The position numbers were made by a program, and so were the translations under genes. Positions 17,997 through 27,673 of a stretch of 54,133 nt of DNA are shown here, in pieces. Below the pieces are notes generated by a model, which had not been told where the DNA came from, ran no database searches, and was given only the letters and a program-made list of their open reading frames with translations. Each line of letters starts with the position of its first letter. Position 1 is the stretch's first letter. Origin of the DNA: Planctomycetota bacterium (GTDB lineage Bacteria > Planctomycetota > Planctomycetia > Planctomycetales > Planctomycetaceae); NCBI GenBank assembly GCA_003670925.1, contig QWQG01000248.1, positions 1 through 54,133 on the forward strand. The letters run 5' to 3'.

Positions 17997-18332
17997 ATGA
18001 ATACCCCTGATCTATCACTCTTCGATCGCCGCCGCCGAGTCGGATGGACTGCCTTCATCTGTGTTGGCATGGCTGTTGTCGGATTTGCGACCGAAGGAAA
18101 AGATTGTGTCTGGGGGGCAGCGGCGATGCGGATCGGATTTGTACTGGGATCACTCTGGCTTTGCTTTCCCACAAAAACACGTCCTGCCGCTTGGGCCGTA
18201 TTGACTCAGGGAAGATTAGTCTTCCTCGTAATCGGCGCTCTGTTCTGGGGCCGAATCAAATTGGCGCTGCCCTTCTTGGCCATCGCAGGGATTGTGCTCT
18301 GGTTCATTCGACCGCGGGGGAAGCGGGGATGA
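17997..18332 (+). CDS. Small membrane protein, unknown function
   Basis: 111 residues from ATG 17997, with three hydrophobic stretches: WTAFICVGMAVVGFA, MRIGFVLGSLWLCF and LVFLVIGALFW-G-RIKLALPFLAIAGIVLWFI at the C-terminus, which ends in basic RPRGKRG. Probably an inner-membrane protein. No family recognised. Its last 29 bp overlap the 3' end of nusB on the other strand, which is unusual for housekeeping genes but common for small compact genes. Confidence 0.65.
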   Translation: MNTPDLSLFDRRRRVGWTAFICVGMAVVGFATEGKDCVWGAAAMRIGFVLGSLWLCFPTKTRPAAWAVLTQGRLVFLVIGALFWGRIKLALPFLAIAGIVLWFIRPRGKRG

Positions 18333-18714
18333 GTTTATCCAGAATTCCGTTGACGAAGCTGCTCGAGTGCTCTGTCCCGAACTCGCGGGCGATTTCAATC
18401 GACTCGTCAATGACAACAGCCACGGGTGTGCCCATGCGTGTCATTTCGTAAAGACCCATCCGAAGCACGTTGCGATCTGTCGGAGCCATTCGATCTAGCC
18501 GCCAATTCGTCGCGGTGCGGCAGATTCCTGCATCCAGTTCTTCCCGTGCTGCGATGACTCCGGAGATCAGGGACCAAGTAAATTCCCGCAACGCAGCGTC
18601 GATGAATTGCTTGCGGAGTTCCATCTGCATCCGATCCTGATCAGCCTCCGGATTCTGGTCAAACAGATAAAGCATTTGCAACGCAAAACGACGAGCTTCA
18701 GAACGTCCGGCCAT
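18304..18714 (-). CDS. nusB: Transcription antitermination factor NusB
   Basis: 136 residues. The all-helical NusB pattern is clear: RSEARRFALQMLYLFDQNPEA at the start, then WRLDRMAPTDRNVLRMGLYEM and PVAVVIDESIEIAREFGTEHSSSFVNGILDKL. NusB binds boxA RNA with NusE to allow rRNA antitermination. It lies downstream of ribH in the same direction, the widespread ribH-nusB pairing, with ~95 bp between them. Complete and typical in length. Confidence 0.95.
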   Translation of the reverse strand: MAGRSEARRFALQMLYLFDQNPEADQDRMQMELRKQFIDAALREFTWSLISGVIAAREELDAGICRTATNWRLDRMAPTDRNVLRMGLYEMTRMGTPVAVVIDESIEIAREFGTEHSSSFVNGILDKLIPASPAVE

Positions 18715-18809
18715 GAGTAGTTTGAATCAATAGAAGTTGGGTTGGTGAAAATTTTGGAACATGAAACTAGGTGGGGCCAGATCTCGATAGGGCGTGCATC
18801 GCCCGGCAG

Positions 18810-19280
18810 TCACATCTGCTTCAGCAGGTTCAGCATTTCGATTGCGGCCAAGGTGGCTTCTTGGCCTTTGTTGCCGACTTTACCGCCAGCCCGATCGAGA
18901 GCCTGATCCATTGATTCGCAAGTGATCACACCGAAAGTCACCGGAATCCCCGTTTCGCGAGTAAGACTCATGATGCCGGACGCAACTTGGCTGTTGATGT
19001 ATTCGTGATGCGTTGTTGAACCCTGAATCACAGCGCCCAGACAAATCACCGCAGCGTACTTACCTGACTTTGCCAACTTGGATGCGGCGAGCGGGATTTC
19101 AAAAGAACCTGGCACCCACGCAATCGTGATTCTGTCCGCACTTCCACCATGACGCACGATCGTCTCAATTGCGCCTTCCAGTAAGCGTTTTGTGATGAGA
19201 TCATTGAATCGCGACACCACAATTGCAAACGATGCGTCACCAGCGGCGAGTTGTCCGTGAAGTTCGGTCGGCATAGACAT
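18810..19280 (-). CDS. ribH: 6,7-dimethyl-8-ribityllumazine synthase
   Basis: 156 residues. Conserved segments: [50 protein letters not shown] (the catalytic His pair), and [20 protein letters not shown]. Penultimate step of riboflavin synthesis; forms icosahedral or pentameric assemblies. Precedes nusB and follows rho at a distance of 140 bp that contains a repeat element. Complete. Confidence 0.96.
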   Translation of the reverse strand: MSMPTELHGQLAAGDASFAIVVSRFNDLITKRLLEGAIETIVRHGGSADRITIAWVPGSFEIPLAASKLAKSGKYAAVICLGAVIQGSTTHHEYINSQVASGIMSLTRETGIPVTFGVITCESMDQALDRAGGKVGNKGQEATLAAIEMLNLLKQM

Positions 19281-19302
19281 TCCAGTAAAAGAAGCGGATT
19301 TT

Positions 19303-19413
19303 CAGGGTGACGCCCGTTGTTGGGTGCGTCCCACGTGCAGCGCAAACGCCGGGCCACCACAATGCAACTTCGATTCCGGTGGGAAGGCGAGGCTCCGCGC
19401 CGCAGTTCCCACC
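19303..19413. repeat. REP-like hairpin element between rho and ribH
   Basis: The strongest part is an 8-bp perfect stem GGTGGGAA (19378-19385) with TTCCCACC (19406-19413), with GGCG/CGCC nested inside (19386-19389, 19398-19401). The upstream half (GGGTGACGC ... GCGTCCCAC) contains further imperfect self-complementary stretches. The block is GC-rich and does not code. It resembles REP/BIME-type dispersed elements mobilised by RAYT transposases, one of which begins at 53768. Copy number cannot be seen here. Confidence 0.5.
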
Positions 19414-19420
19414 CAATTCA

Positions 19421-20821
19421 CTATCCAAGATTCATCGAAAGCAAAAATTCTTCGTTCGACTTTGTACGCTTCAAACGGTTCACGAGTAGTTCAATCGCAT
19501 CAACCGGATTCATGTCATTTAGGACGCGTCGCAAGACCCAGACAAGTTTCAGTTCTTCTTCATTCATCAGCAGTTCTTCACGTCGAGTTCCGGAACGGTT
19601 CACGTCGATTGCCGGCCAAATACGTTTTTCAACCATGCGGCGATCCAAATGCAACTCCGTATTCCCAGTCCCCTTGAACTCTTCAAAAATGACTTCATCC
19701 ATCCGGCTTCCAGTATCCACCAATGCGGTCGCAATGATGGTCAGACTGCCACCCTCTTCCACGCAGCGCGCTGCCCCGAAAAATCGCTTCGGGTGCTGTA
19801 ACGCATTCGCATCAATGCCGCCAGAAAGTGTCTTTCCGGAATTGGGGATTTCGGTGTTCCATGCGCGAGCAAGGCGGGTGATGCTGTCCAAGAAGATAAT
19901 GACATCCTGCCCGTATTCCACCATTCGCTTGGCTTTTTCAATCACCATTTCGGCCACTTGAATGTGCCGAGATGTCGGTTCGTCAAAAGTACTGCTGACA
20001 ACTTCACAATTGGGGCCCTTCAACTTTCGCTCCATGTCCGTCACTTCTTCCGGACGTTCGTCAATCAAAAGCACGATTACATAAGCATCGGGATGATTCT
20101 GCTGGGTTGCTTTCGCTAACTGCTGCAGCAAAATCGTCTTTCCAGCGCGCGGCGGTGACACAATCAGACCACGCTGACCAAGCCCGATCGGTGCAATCAG
20201 ATCGACAATCCGCGTGCTGAGAAATTCGGCATTGTCGGCAAGCCGCAAGCGACGTTCCGGATGCAGCGGCGTTAGGTCGTCAAAGAACACCTTATTAGTC
20301 AACTCATTCGGGTCTTCCCCATTAATAGCCTCGACACGCAACAACGCAAAGTAACGTTCGTTTTCTTTGGGTGGACGAATCTGACCAGCTACTGTCGCCC
20401 CCGTCCGCAGCCCAAAACGACGAATCTGGCTTGGGCTGACGTAGATGTCGTCCGGACATGGCAGATAGTGATAGTCCGGACTACGCAGAAATCCGAATCC
20501 ATCGGGCAAGATTTCTAATGTCCCTTCACCGAACATGAGTCCGTTAATACGCGTCCGCTCTTTGAGGATTTTGAAAATCAAATCCTGCTTTTTCAGACCG
20601 TGGTATTCGGTCAGTGCCTCCTGCTCTGCAATGCCAATGAGCTCTTTCATGGACATCCGCTGCAGTTCAGCGATATTAATTTCGCTGCCCGCAGGAGGCG
20701 CGAAAGTATCTTCGACGGATTTTTCGTTGTCGCCTGCCTCATGGCGCGAATCGGATCGACGGAGCAGACGTGCGCTTCCAGTCGGGCGAGGATCATCAGG
20801 ACGTGGATTACGGGTTGACAT
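19421..20821 (-). CDS. rho: Transcription termination factor Rho
   Basis: 466 residues from ATG 20821 (MSTRNPRP), with GGAGG 12 nt upstream; the in-frame ATG at 20884 would add 21 residues resembling nothing. N-terminal disordered basic region (~45 residues), then the Rho N-terminal helices ([17 protein letters not shown]), RNA-binding cold-shock fold ([22 protein letters not shown]), Walker [12 protein letters not shown], Walker [13 protein letters not shown], and Q- and R-loops ([28 protein letters not shown]). A hexameric RNA helicase ending transcripts. Follows coaE in the same direction. Confidence 0.96.
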   Translation of the reverse strand: MSTRNPRPDDPRPTGSARLLRRSDSRHEAGDNEKSVEDTFAPPAGSEINIAELQRMSMKELIGIAEQEALTEYHGLKKQDLIFKILKERTRINGLMFGEGTLEILPDGFGFLRSPDYHYLPCPDDIYVSPSQIRRFGLRTGATVAGQIRPPKENERYFALLRVEAINGEDPNELTNKVFFDDLTPLHPERRLRLADNAEFLSTRIVDLIAPIGLGQRGLIVSPPRAGKTILLQQLAKATQQNHPDAYVIVLLIDERPEEVTDMERKLKGPNCEVVSSTFDEPTSRHIQVAEMVIEKAKRMVEYGQDVIIFLDSITRLARAWNTEIPNSGKTLSGGIDANALQHPKRFFGAARCVEEGGSLTIIATALVDTGSRMDEVIFEEFKGTGNTELHLDRRMVEKRIWPAIDVNRSGTRREELLMNEEELKLVWVLRRVLNDMNPVDAIELLVNRLKRTKSNEEFLLSMNLG

Positions 20822-20967
20822 GGCCGCGTCGGGCCTCCAGAAAGGAATTTGAGGAAAGGTTGAGCAGCAAAACAAGACAGGCATTTGTCACGAGCCGAAC
20901 GCGGGTGCAATCCGACCAAAGAATTTGTTTCAGAGTGGCCAGCGGTCTTTTGATTTCATTTGACATT

Positions 20968-21627
20968 TTACGTGGGGCAAGCACCGTGTCGCTCAATGAT
21001 TTCTCCCAAAACGAATTTCATCTGCTCCGCCGCCACTGCCACTGAACGAGAATTATCGACGGCAAACTGAGCGTGCTGACGCTTCTTCAACAGACTCCAT
21101 TGCGATGCTTCGCGACGTTGTAAATCTTCCGCAGACCAGCCTCGGTCTGCCGCAGCACGCTGCTGCCGCAATTCAAGCGGAGTATCAATAAAGATCACCG
21201 CGTCACATTCGTCCGCCCAGCCAGCTTCCAGCAGGAGGGCAGCATCAAGAATAATCGCGTCCGCGTCCTGCGGAGCCTGTTTAATTGAAAGCAGAATCTC
21301 ATTTCGAATAGCAGGATGCAGGATTTCATTCAACCGGTTTCGATTGTTTGTCTGTTCCGGTGAATCACCAAAAACTTTTTCCCCCAAGCGATGACGCAAC
21401 ACGAATCCAGCGTGATCGAAAATGTCATCTCCAAATCGGCTCTTCAGTTTCTTTCGAATGTCGTTTGTTAGCAGCAATTCATGCCCCATGAGATCAGCAT
21501 CACATACGCACAATTGGAGGTCTAAAATATTTCGCACAACCGAACTCTTGCCCGCGCTAACACCCCCGACAATGCCGACAACAGGAATGTTCGCAAAATG
21601 TTTAGAAACTGATATCACTGAAGTCAA
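20968..21627 (-). CDS. coaE: Dephospho-CoA kinase
   Basis: 219 residues; start is a TTG at 21627 or a GTG at 21618, both without an obvious ribosome site. The P-loop GGVSAGKSSVVR, the CDADLMGHELL metal/CoA region, HPAIRNEI, and AIILDAALLLEAGWADECD with FIDTPLELRQQRAAADRGWS are all as in CoaE. Catalyses the last step of coenzyme A synthesis. The first 26 nt overlap the end of a small reading frame at 21602-21835, suggesting translational coupling. rho follows 147 bp downstream. Confidence 0.93.
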   Translation of the reverse strand: MTSVISVSKHFANIPVVGIVGGVSAGKSSVVRNILDLQLCVCDADLMGHELLLTNDIRKKLKSRFGDDIFDHAGFVLRHRLGEKVFGDSPEQTNNRNRLNEILHPAIRNEILLSIKQAPQDADAIILDAALLLEAGWADECDAVIFIDTPLELRQQRAAADRGWSAEDLQRREASQWSLLKKRQHAQFAVDNSRSVAVAAEQMKFVLGEIIERHGACPT

Positions 21628-21835
21628 CGGAGGAAATCGATGAGAATGGTGTGACTTGCGGATGCAAGCGATTGTAGACAGGGTCGTTCAGCCGGAAGTG
21701 TGGCGTTCCATTGCCCTCCACAAACCGGTTCGGGAAGTTGCGAATGCTGTTTTCGCGGAGCTTGCCGCGCCAACACATTTCGGCTGATCGGAGCAAACTC
21801 AGATGCGCTTTCTCCTGCGAGGCTAAATTTGCCAT
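21602..21835 (-). CDS. Possible small conserved protein upstream of coaE
   Basis: 77 codons from ATG 21835. Codon choice is like real genes of the window (GC-biased third positions), and the sequence has a mixed composition with QEKAHLSLLRSAEMCWRGKLRENS and NFPNRFVEGNGTPHFRLND. It overlaps the start of coaE by 26 nt in a different frame, which would explain the weak coaE start by coupling. No family is recognised and no ribosome site is clear. Confidence 0.45.
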   Translation of the reverse strand: MANLASQEKAHLSLLRSAEMCWRGKLRENSIRNFPNRFVEGNGTPHFRLNDPVYNRLHPQVTPFSSISSVDFSDISF

Positions 21836-22141
21836 GTTATGTTGCTCGAACGGGTGTGCGATGTCAAATGATAGTCCAACGTCTCCGCCGCTTTTTCATC
21901 ACTTCTGTTCGCGGGAAATCCGTTCCGGAAGTTGCGGTTTTAAGCCGCCTGACTAGTTCAGGACCGGGGACCGTGCGAGCATTCGCCTTTCGAGGCCGCT
22001 TGCCTGTGGCAAAAACCGGGGAGCCAGATTGGTAATCTTGCGATTTTTATCATCCGGGTACCCACTGCAGATGCTGTTGGCAAAAAAGCTGAAACAGCGG
22101 GCATCGCAAACCATTTCTTTGATTCACAGGAACTTTTGCGA
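21836..22141. other. Divergent intergenic region before the phosphohexomutase gene
   Basis: About 300 bp holding the promoters of coaE (leftward) and the mutase (rightward). A motif CCGGAAGTTGCGG at 21917-21929 recurs at 27544-27556 before the DUF58 gene; it may be a short dispersed element or a regulator site. Nothing else is recognisable. Confidence 0.35.
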
Positions 22142-23974
22142 ATGAACAGCGACATGCTGACCCTGATCGATCAGGCTGCGAAAGATGGGCATTTAACGGG
22201 GGATTCTCCCGCAAATCTGCGATCTTGGCTCACTCGAGAATGTGTTTCCGAGTATCAACTACGAATTACTGAGCTCATTCGAGCGGGCAACTGGCAAAAG
22301 CTGGACGCGATGTTCTGGACAGCCATCCCATTCGGCACTGGTGGTCGTCGCGGCCCGATGGGCGAGATGGGGCCAGCCACGATCAACGATCGCACGATCG
22401 CCGAATCCGCACACGGGATGGTTGTTTATCTGCGGACGACGGGATGCAAAACGGGCGGTTCCGCCGTCATCGCGCATGATACACGCCACAATTCAGCACA
22501 CTTCGCAAGGATTACCGCTTGCACAATGGCTGCGCATGGCCTGAAAGTGTTTTTATTTGACGGACATCGTTCAACGCCCGAGCTTTCCTATGCTGTCCGC
22601 AAACTCGGCTGCAACATTGGTGTGGTGATATCCGCTTCGCACAATCCTCCTGCCGACAATGGCTTTAAGGCGTATTGGGATAATGGCGCGCAAGTGATTC
22701 CTCCGCACGACAAAGGCATTGTGCGCGAAGTCGAAAAAGCGGATGTGATTCCCACGGTGGACTTCGCTTTGGCCGTTGCAGACGGATCGATTCAAATTGT
22801 GGGTTCGGACATCGACAACGACTATGTGGCGGAGGTTGTCAAGCTCTCTGAATCTCCGGCACGATCCATCAGTGCGGTGTACACACCTCTGCATGGTGTC
22901 GGCGAAACAAACGTTTACGCGGTGATTACAGCGGCTGGATTTCAGAATGTCTCGATCTTTGAGCCACATCGCACGGCGGATGGAAATTTCCCGAACGTGC
23001 CAAATCATTTCCCGAACCCAGAGAACCTTGAAGTCTTCAGTCCCGTCGTAGATTGGATAGCAGCAACGGGTAACTCGGCGGAACTAATTCTTGCGTCCGA
23101 CCCGGATGCCGATCGACTCGGCGTAATGGTCCGCAATCGGACTGGCGGATTCACGGCACTGAGTGGCAATCAAGTGGGGGCCTTGATTACCGACTTTTTG
23201 TTTCGCAAACGAAAAGCCTCGGGGAGATTTTCACCTCAGGATTACGTGGTCGAAACATTGGTGACCACGCCGTTGACAAGAGCGGTCGCGGCACATCACG
23301 GTGCCCGCTGTTTTTTCGAACTGCTCGTAGGGTTTAAGTATATCGCGCAGACCATGGAAGAACAGGGCACCGCTCATTTTGTCTTCGGTACAGAAGAATC
23401 GATTGGCTTCCTGGCGGGGGCATACTGTCGCGACAAAGATGCGAGTGTTGCGGCGTTGTACATTTTAGAGTTGGCGGGGGAACTTGCAGCGGAGGGAAAA
23501 TCACTCCTCACGCAACTCGATCAACTGTACAAAGATTGCGGCTATCACAGCGAAGGCCAGAAGTCCATCTACTGCGAAGGACCGACGGGCAAGGCAAAAA
23601 TCGATGGTTTAATGCAGACACTGCGTCAGACGCCGCCAGCCCAATTTGGATCCGTCCGATTCACGGAAGCCTGCGATTACAGCACAGGGCGATGTATTTC
23701 TATCCCGGCCGGTAGTCCCCTGCCTGAGATCACTCATCCGCGCGGCGATCTGCTGATCTATAAATCGGATGCGTCGCAGTCGGTCAGAGTTCAGATTGCG
23801 GGGCGCCCCTCGGGAACCGAACCGAAGATTAAGTTCTATCTCTTCTGCCAGTCTGATGTAATCAATGGAAATCTCACCGCAGCACGCGTTGCCGGCGATC
23901 AGGCAATGATGGAAGTGCAGCAGGGACTTGGTGATTGGGCTCAGCAACAGTTGAAAGGTTCAACAGCACCATGA
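22142..23974 (+). CDS. Phosphoglucomutase/phosphomannomutase family protein
   Basis: 610 residues from ATG 22142; AGGAA about 9 nt upstream supports this start. Motifs of the alpha-D-phosphohexomutase family: substrate-side FGTGGRRG (residues ~63-70), phosphoserine loop [19 protein letters not shown], metal loop [11 protein letters not shown], sugar loop FGTEESIGF, and phosphate loop [14 protein letters not shown]. The length is that of the larger bacterial PGM group. Interconverts hexose 1- and 6-phosphates; glucose vs mannose preference is not decided. The stop overlaps the start of the dihydroorotase by 4 bp (ATGA). Confidence 0.94.
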   Translation: MNSDMLTLIDQAAKDGHLTGDSPANLRSWLTRECVSEYQLRITELIRAGNWQKLDAMFWTAIPFGTGGRRGPMGEMGPATINDRTIAESAHGMVVYLRTTGCKTGGSAVIAHDTRHNSAHFARITACTMAAHGLKVFLFDGHRSTPELSYAVRKLGCNIGVVISASHNPPADNGFKAYWDNGAQVIPPHDKGIVREVEKADVIPTVDFALAVADGSIQIVGSDIDNDYVAEVVKLSESPARSISAVYTPLHGVGETNVYAVITAAGFQNVSIFEPHRTADGNFPNVPNHFPNPENLEVFSPVVDWIAATGNSAELILASDPDADRLGVMVRNRTGGFTALSGNQVGALITDFLFRKRKASGRFSPQDYVVETLVTTPLTRAVAAHHGARCFFELLVGFKYIAQTMEEQGTAHFVFGTEESIGFLAGAYCRDKDASVAALYILELAGELAAEGKSLLTQLDQLYKDCGYHSEGQKSIYCEGPTGKAKIDGLMQTLRQTPPAQFGSVRFTEACDYSTGRCISIPAGSPLPEITHPRGDLLIYKSDASQSVRVQIAGRPSGTEPKIKFYLFCQSDVINGNLTAARVAGDQAMMEVQQGLGDWAQQQLKGSTAP

Positions 23975-25281
23975 AGACGCTCATTCGAAACGCCATGGTG
24001 GTGTTGCCTGACGCGGTTGAACGCATCAACGTCCTGATCGAGGGTGGCCGCATCGCCTCGATCGGCGCACCAGATTTTGCCACGGCGGATGATGTGATTG
24101 ACGCGGACGGACTGCATTTGCTGCCGGGCTTAATCGACGATCAGGTTCATTTTCGGGAACCAGGGCTGACACACAAGGAAGATCTCCACTCTGCCACGCG
24201 GGCCTGTGCCAAGGGTGGCGTTACTTCGTTTCTGGAAATGCCAAACACGAAACCGACAACGACGACGCTGCAGGCACTGGAAGAAAAGTTGGTGCTGGCA
24301 GCCCAAAAGTGCCATGTAAATTTCGGTTTCTACATCGGAGCGACGCCCCATAATCTGATCGAGCTTCAAACCGCCACGCGCACGCCAGGCATTAAGATTT
24401 TCATAGGTTCCAGCACGGGGGACCTGTTAGTTGATGACCAAGCGGCTCTAGAGCGAATCTTCGCCGAAACGACACTGCCGATTTGTGCTCATTGTGAAGA
24501 CGAAGCCACGGTCAAAGCAAATGCCGCACGTCTCAATGGTGGCCGCGATGTCGCTGATCACAGTCTGATCCGCGATCATCAGGCCGCATTGATCGCCACG
24601 AAACGCGCGGTCGAATTGGCTGAACGGCACCGACATCGGTTCCATGTTCTGCATGTGTCGACCGCCGCAGAAGTCGAGTTTCTGCGCGGGACGAGTGATC
24701 TGATCACTGCTGAAGCTTGTCCCCATCACTTGTTCTTCAACGTCAATGACTACGCCAGACTTGGCACGCTCATTCAGATGAATCCATCCATTAAGTCATC
24801 CGCCGACAATGAAGCCGTTTGGCGAGGATTGCTCGATGGGACACTGGAAGTCGTCGCTACCGATCACGCGCCACATACGCGGGAAGAAAAGCAGCAGCCG
24901 TATCCAAAATCGCCCAGCGGCCTGCCAGCGGTTGAAAACTATCTGGCACTCCTTTTAAACGAAGTAAATCGGGGACGCTGTACGCTCAGCCAAATCGCTT
25001 CGTGGACATCGGCGGCCCCAGCACGGATCTGGAATATTCAGGGAAAAGGCCACATCCGCGAAGGCTATGACGCGGATCTTGTCCTTGTCGATCTCAATCA
25101 AACGCAGACGATTCTGGATGAGAACCAACTGACAAAATGTGGTTGGTCGCCATGGCATGGAGAATCGCTCACCGGCTGGCCCATTCGCACGTGGGTGATG
25201 GGGCGGACCGTATTCGTCGACGGTAAAGTGGTCGACGGCGTCCGCGGCGAAGAGATCAAATTTCGCCATGAGCATCTGTGA
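23971..25281 (+). CDS. pyrC: Dihydroorotase (class I, amidohydrolase superfamily)
   Basis: 436 residues from ATG 23971, overlapping the mutase by 4 bp; AAAGG precedes. Motifs: [35 protein letters not shown] (carboxylated Lys), [15 protein letters not shown], and [14 protein letters not shown] with the catalytic Asp. The first metal site reads D-D-Q-V-H, so one His of the usual HxH is Gln; this variant occurs in the Bacteroidetes/planctomycete-type dihydroorotases that carry the same [10 protein letters not shown] motif. Third step of pyrimidine synthesis. An allantoinase-like activity is the less likely alternative. Confidence 0.9.
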   Translation: MKTLIRNAMVVLPDAVERINVLIEGGRIASIGAPDFATADDVIDADGLHLLPGLIDDQVHFREPGLTHKEDLHSATRACAKGGVTSFLEMPNTKPTTTTLQALEEKLVLAAQKCHVNFGFYIGATPHNLIELQTATRTPGIKIFIGSSTGDLLVDDQAALERIFAETTLPICAHCEDEATVKANAARLNGGRDVADHSLIRDHQAALIATKRAVELAERHRHRFHVLHVSTAAEVEFLRGTSDLITAEACPHHLFFNVNDYARLGTLIQMNPSIKSSADNEAVWRGLLDGTLEVVATDHAPHTREEKQQPYPKSPSGLPAVENYLALLLNEVNRGRCTLSQIASWTSAAPARIWNIQGKGHIREGYDADLVLVDLNQTQTILDENQLTKCGWSPWHGESLTGWPIRTWVMGRTVFVDGKVVDGVRGEEIKFRHEHL

Positions 25282-25642
25282 AACGGTAATTCCCGGAGTT
25301 TGAAACTGCTCGTGATGAGCCGCCACAGTTTTGAGGCCATGGAGTCCAACTTCGCACCAAATAGGCGACTTTCGCGGACACACCAAGCAATTCGCACAGT
25401 TGCAGATTCTGCCGAAATCGTGTTTCAAGGAATCGTTTCGCCCGGCAACGGCAATGGACTGCATGACCTGCGGGATCGATACGTTCGATTCTTACAACTT
25501 GATCCGTAAAATCGAAACATTTTCACAAGTCAGTGGAAAGGATCGTTCGATACCAAGAAAGACGCCTTAGTTTTGGCGTGCAGTCTTTGGGTATGCCAGT
25601 CGCAGATTAGCGGCAGCAAGTCCGCAAGCCAGGATTTGATTC
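25282..25642. other. Gene-free gap after pyrC
   Basis: 360 bp with no convincing gene. A hairpin-capable segment, AAGACGCC ... GGCGTGCAGTCTT (25558-25587), lies near its right end but has no T-run, so it could be an attenuator-like structure or a 3' end processing hairpin. Confidence 0.35.
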
Positions 25643-26254
25643 ATGAACTCGCCTACGATGAAAACCGGGGAAAAACCCATGCAGACGCTTGGCAGTAAAT
25701 TGCGACGCAACGTAGTGGTAGCAGTCATTTGTCTGTCAACCATGACGAACAGCGGTTGTCTGCTGACGGGCGGATTTATCAACGTCATCTGGACCGGGAT
25801 GATGTTCTGGAAAACGTTGCCACCCGTTCCTGTTTCGGCTTACAAAAGTCAACTCCTTGAGGACAAGCTGTGGACTCAGGAACGCTACGATCGCACGCCC
25901 GTGCTTGATCCCGTTGAGGGCGACGTTTTCTGCGTCGATCCTCCAAGTGAAGATCAGGTGATGCGTGCGATGCCCAATTCACCAGCAGGAGGATTCGCGT
26001 TCCTCGAGGAAACTCAATTCAATAACGTCCGGATCGTCGTCGAACCAATGGTAGACCGCTTGGATGAATGCAAAGTCTATCCTTTGGTTGGCCCCTGCCG
26101 GCTACATCACTGTCACTACAAGTGTACGGTGTACTACGACAAGACGATTCGAGCCTACTGGCCGGTTCCGTTTAGCCATACAGATCAGTCTGTGGAAGTC
26201 CTGTATATCGACAAAGACCATCTGATTCGCTGTGCTGGCCCGACCGTGCAGTAA
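25643..26254 (+). CDS. Probable envelope protein or lipoprotein, unknown function
   Basis: 203 residues. Start ATG 25643 has CAGGA 8 nt upstream; ATG 25679 with GGGGA 7 nt upstream is equally plausible. A basic N-terminus is followed by VVVAVICLSTMTNSGC, a signal peptide ending in SGC, so lipid attachment at the Cys is possible although the lipobox lacks a Leu. The mature part is short, contains LTGGFINVIWTGMMFW and several Cys/His (PCRLHHCHYKCTVYYD) that could bind metal or form disulfides. No family recognised. A strong terminator follows. Confidence 0.72.
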   Translation: MNSPTMKTGEKPMQTLGSKLRRNVVVAVICLSTMTNSGCLLTGGFINVIWTGMMFWKTLPPVPVSAYKSQLLEDKLWTQERYDRTPVLDPVEGDVFCVDPPSEDQVMRAMPNSPAGGFAFLEETQFNNVRIVVEPMVDRLDECKVYPLVGPCRLHHCHYKCTVYYDKTIRAYWPVPFSHTDQSVEVLYIDKDHLIRCAGPTVQ

Positions 26255-26281
26255 AAATTTGAAACCGTTTCAATCAAATTC

Positions 26282-26311
26282 AAGCCCAACCAGCGATGGT
26301 TGGGCTTTTTT
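26282..26311 (+). terminator. Rho-independent terminator
   Basis: Perfect 10-bp stem AGCCCAACCA (26283-26292) with TGGTTGGGCT (26297-26306), 4-nt GCGA loop, followed by TTTTT. The clearest intrinsic terminator in the window; it ends the transcript of the gene at 25643. Confidence 0.88.
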
Positions 26312-26537
26312 CGTGTGACAATTTGCCGCAAGACGTCACACTTATAGCTAGACTTGCGATGTTTTGTGGTTGCCGGATTTGGCAGAATTCGATCAGGAAT
26401 AAGGCATAGCTCCGAATTCTTGCGAATCCGGTTACACTCTCCTCGTGCCCGCGCGGGGTATGAGCACGTTGTGATTGATCTGAATCCTAATTACTCAATG
26501 GGCGAGCCTAAAAATCGTGCGGCTCGAAGATATTTTC

Positions 26538-27518
26538 ATGCCGGAATCTGCTGCACAGCAGAATTCACAGCAGGCTGGCAAACAGTTTGTGTTGCCACCT
26601 CCGCTACCGCTGCGCGCGGAGCATGAGACCATTGTCGTTGTTCCGGTATTTGTTGATCCACCTGAACTCCAAGGGGAAGAATCACCAAAGACCATGTCGG
26701 GACGCGTCGCAGTCGCGTTAACTACGCTGGCGTCGATGAGTTTTTTTTCGTCGGCCATGTTTCACTTGCTTGCGTGGGGAACCGCGCTGATTCTGTTGCC
26801 GCTCTTCGGGGTCGACTGGATGGAACTCATCCAGACCCCACAAGAGCCGCTGACCGCTTCGCTCGGCGATGAAGACATTCTCGACGATTTGCCGCAATTT
26901 GAGGTCGTCGGAAGTGTTGATGTCGAAATGGCACAGCAGCAGAGCAGTCAGGAACAATTAGCTCAGCACCTGCAAGAATCCGATGCCGCATGGTTGAAGT
27001 CGGCCAGCGAAGAAGGCCTAAATCCATCGTCAGCGGATTCTCAAGGTGATGCCGATGCTGGTGGCGGGATTCTGCTGAAAATGCCCGCGGCAGGCTTTGC
27101 GGTGACTAAAGGGAGTTTTACCGCCTTCACAATTCCCGCCACACCGGAACCATTAAAGCCCTATCGGATTGTGATCGAAGTGCGATTGCCAGGTGATGTG
27201 AATAAGTATCGCGTGAGTGATCTCAAGGGCGAAGTCGTCGGGACAGATGGCTACAAACAGTTGTTGCCTTACGACAAAGCGATGCCATCCGCCGCCCGGG
27301 CTCCAGCGGCAAACGGCAGGGAAGTCATCCTTACAGCTTCCAGCAGCATCGATGTGATTCAACACCGCGTTCAGATCATTATCCTCGTGCCAGGGGCCAA
27401 GAATCTGGTTAAGGACCGGATCAAGATTCGTTCCCGCCGTCTCCACGAAGAACAGGAACTGACACTGACGTTCGGCAAAGCAAGAACGCCGGAAAGAGAT
27501 GAGCCAGAAAAGCCATGA
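26538..27518 (+). CDS. Single-TM protein of unknown function upstream of the DUF58 gene
   Basis: 326 residues from ATG 26538 (MPESAAQQN); an upstream GTG at 26517 is possible. A Gln/Pro-rich cytoplasmic N-terminus (~70 residues), a hydrophobic stretch (SSAMFHLLAWGTALILLPLFGVDW, about residues 72-95), then an acidic, Gln-rich linker and a C-terminal globular part (~100 residues) with PYRIVIEVRLPGDVNKYRVSDLKGEVV and VQIIILVPGAKNLVKD. I do not recognise a family. It precedes the DUF58/BatA genes and may belong to that envelope module, but a gap of 155 bp separates them. Confidence 0.65.
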   Translation: MPESAAQQNSQQAGKQFVLPPPLPLRAEHETIVVVPVFVDPPELQGEESPKTMSGRVAVALTTLASMSFFSSAMFHLLAWGTALILLPLFGVDWMELIQTPQEPLTASLGDEDILDDLPQFEVVGSVDVEMAQQQSSQEQLAQHLQESDAAWLKSASEEGLNPSSADSQGDADAGGGILLKMPAAGFAVTKGSFTAFTIPATPEPLKPYRIVIEVRLPGDVNKYRVSDLKGEVVGTDGYKQLLPYDKAMPSAARAPAANGREVILTASSSIDVIQHRVQIIILVPGAKNLVKDRIKIRSRRLHEEQELTLTFGKARTPERDEPEKP

Positions 27519-27673
27519 CACCACCATGCTGATATTTGTCCTGCCGGAAGTTGCGGCACGAACTTTCGCGTGTATCGTACGTCAGTTCTAGGACGAAATC
27601 TCGAGACTCAAACATCTCCCCTCAGCCATGGCTCTTGGCATACGTGCCCAGCCTGCGATTCTAAGATCCCTCA

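Noticed and set aside
23971-25281. Allantoinase instead of dihydroorotase
   Set aside because: The [10 protein letters not shown] and SSTGDL motifs favour dihydroorotase of the Bacteroidetes/planctomycete kind, and no purine degradation genes are nearby.
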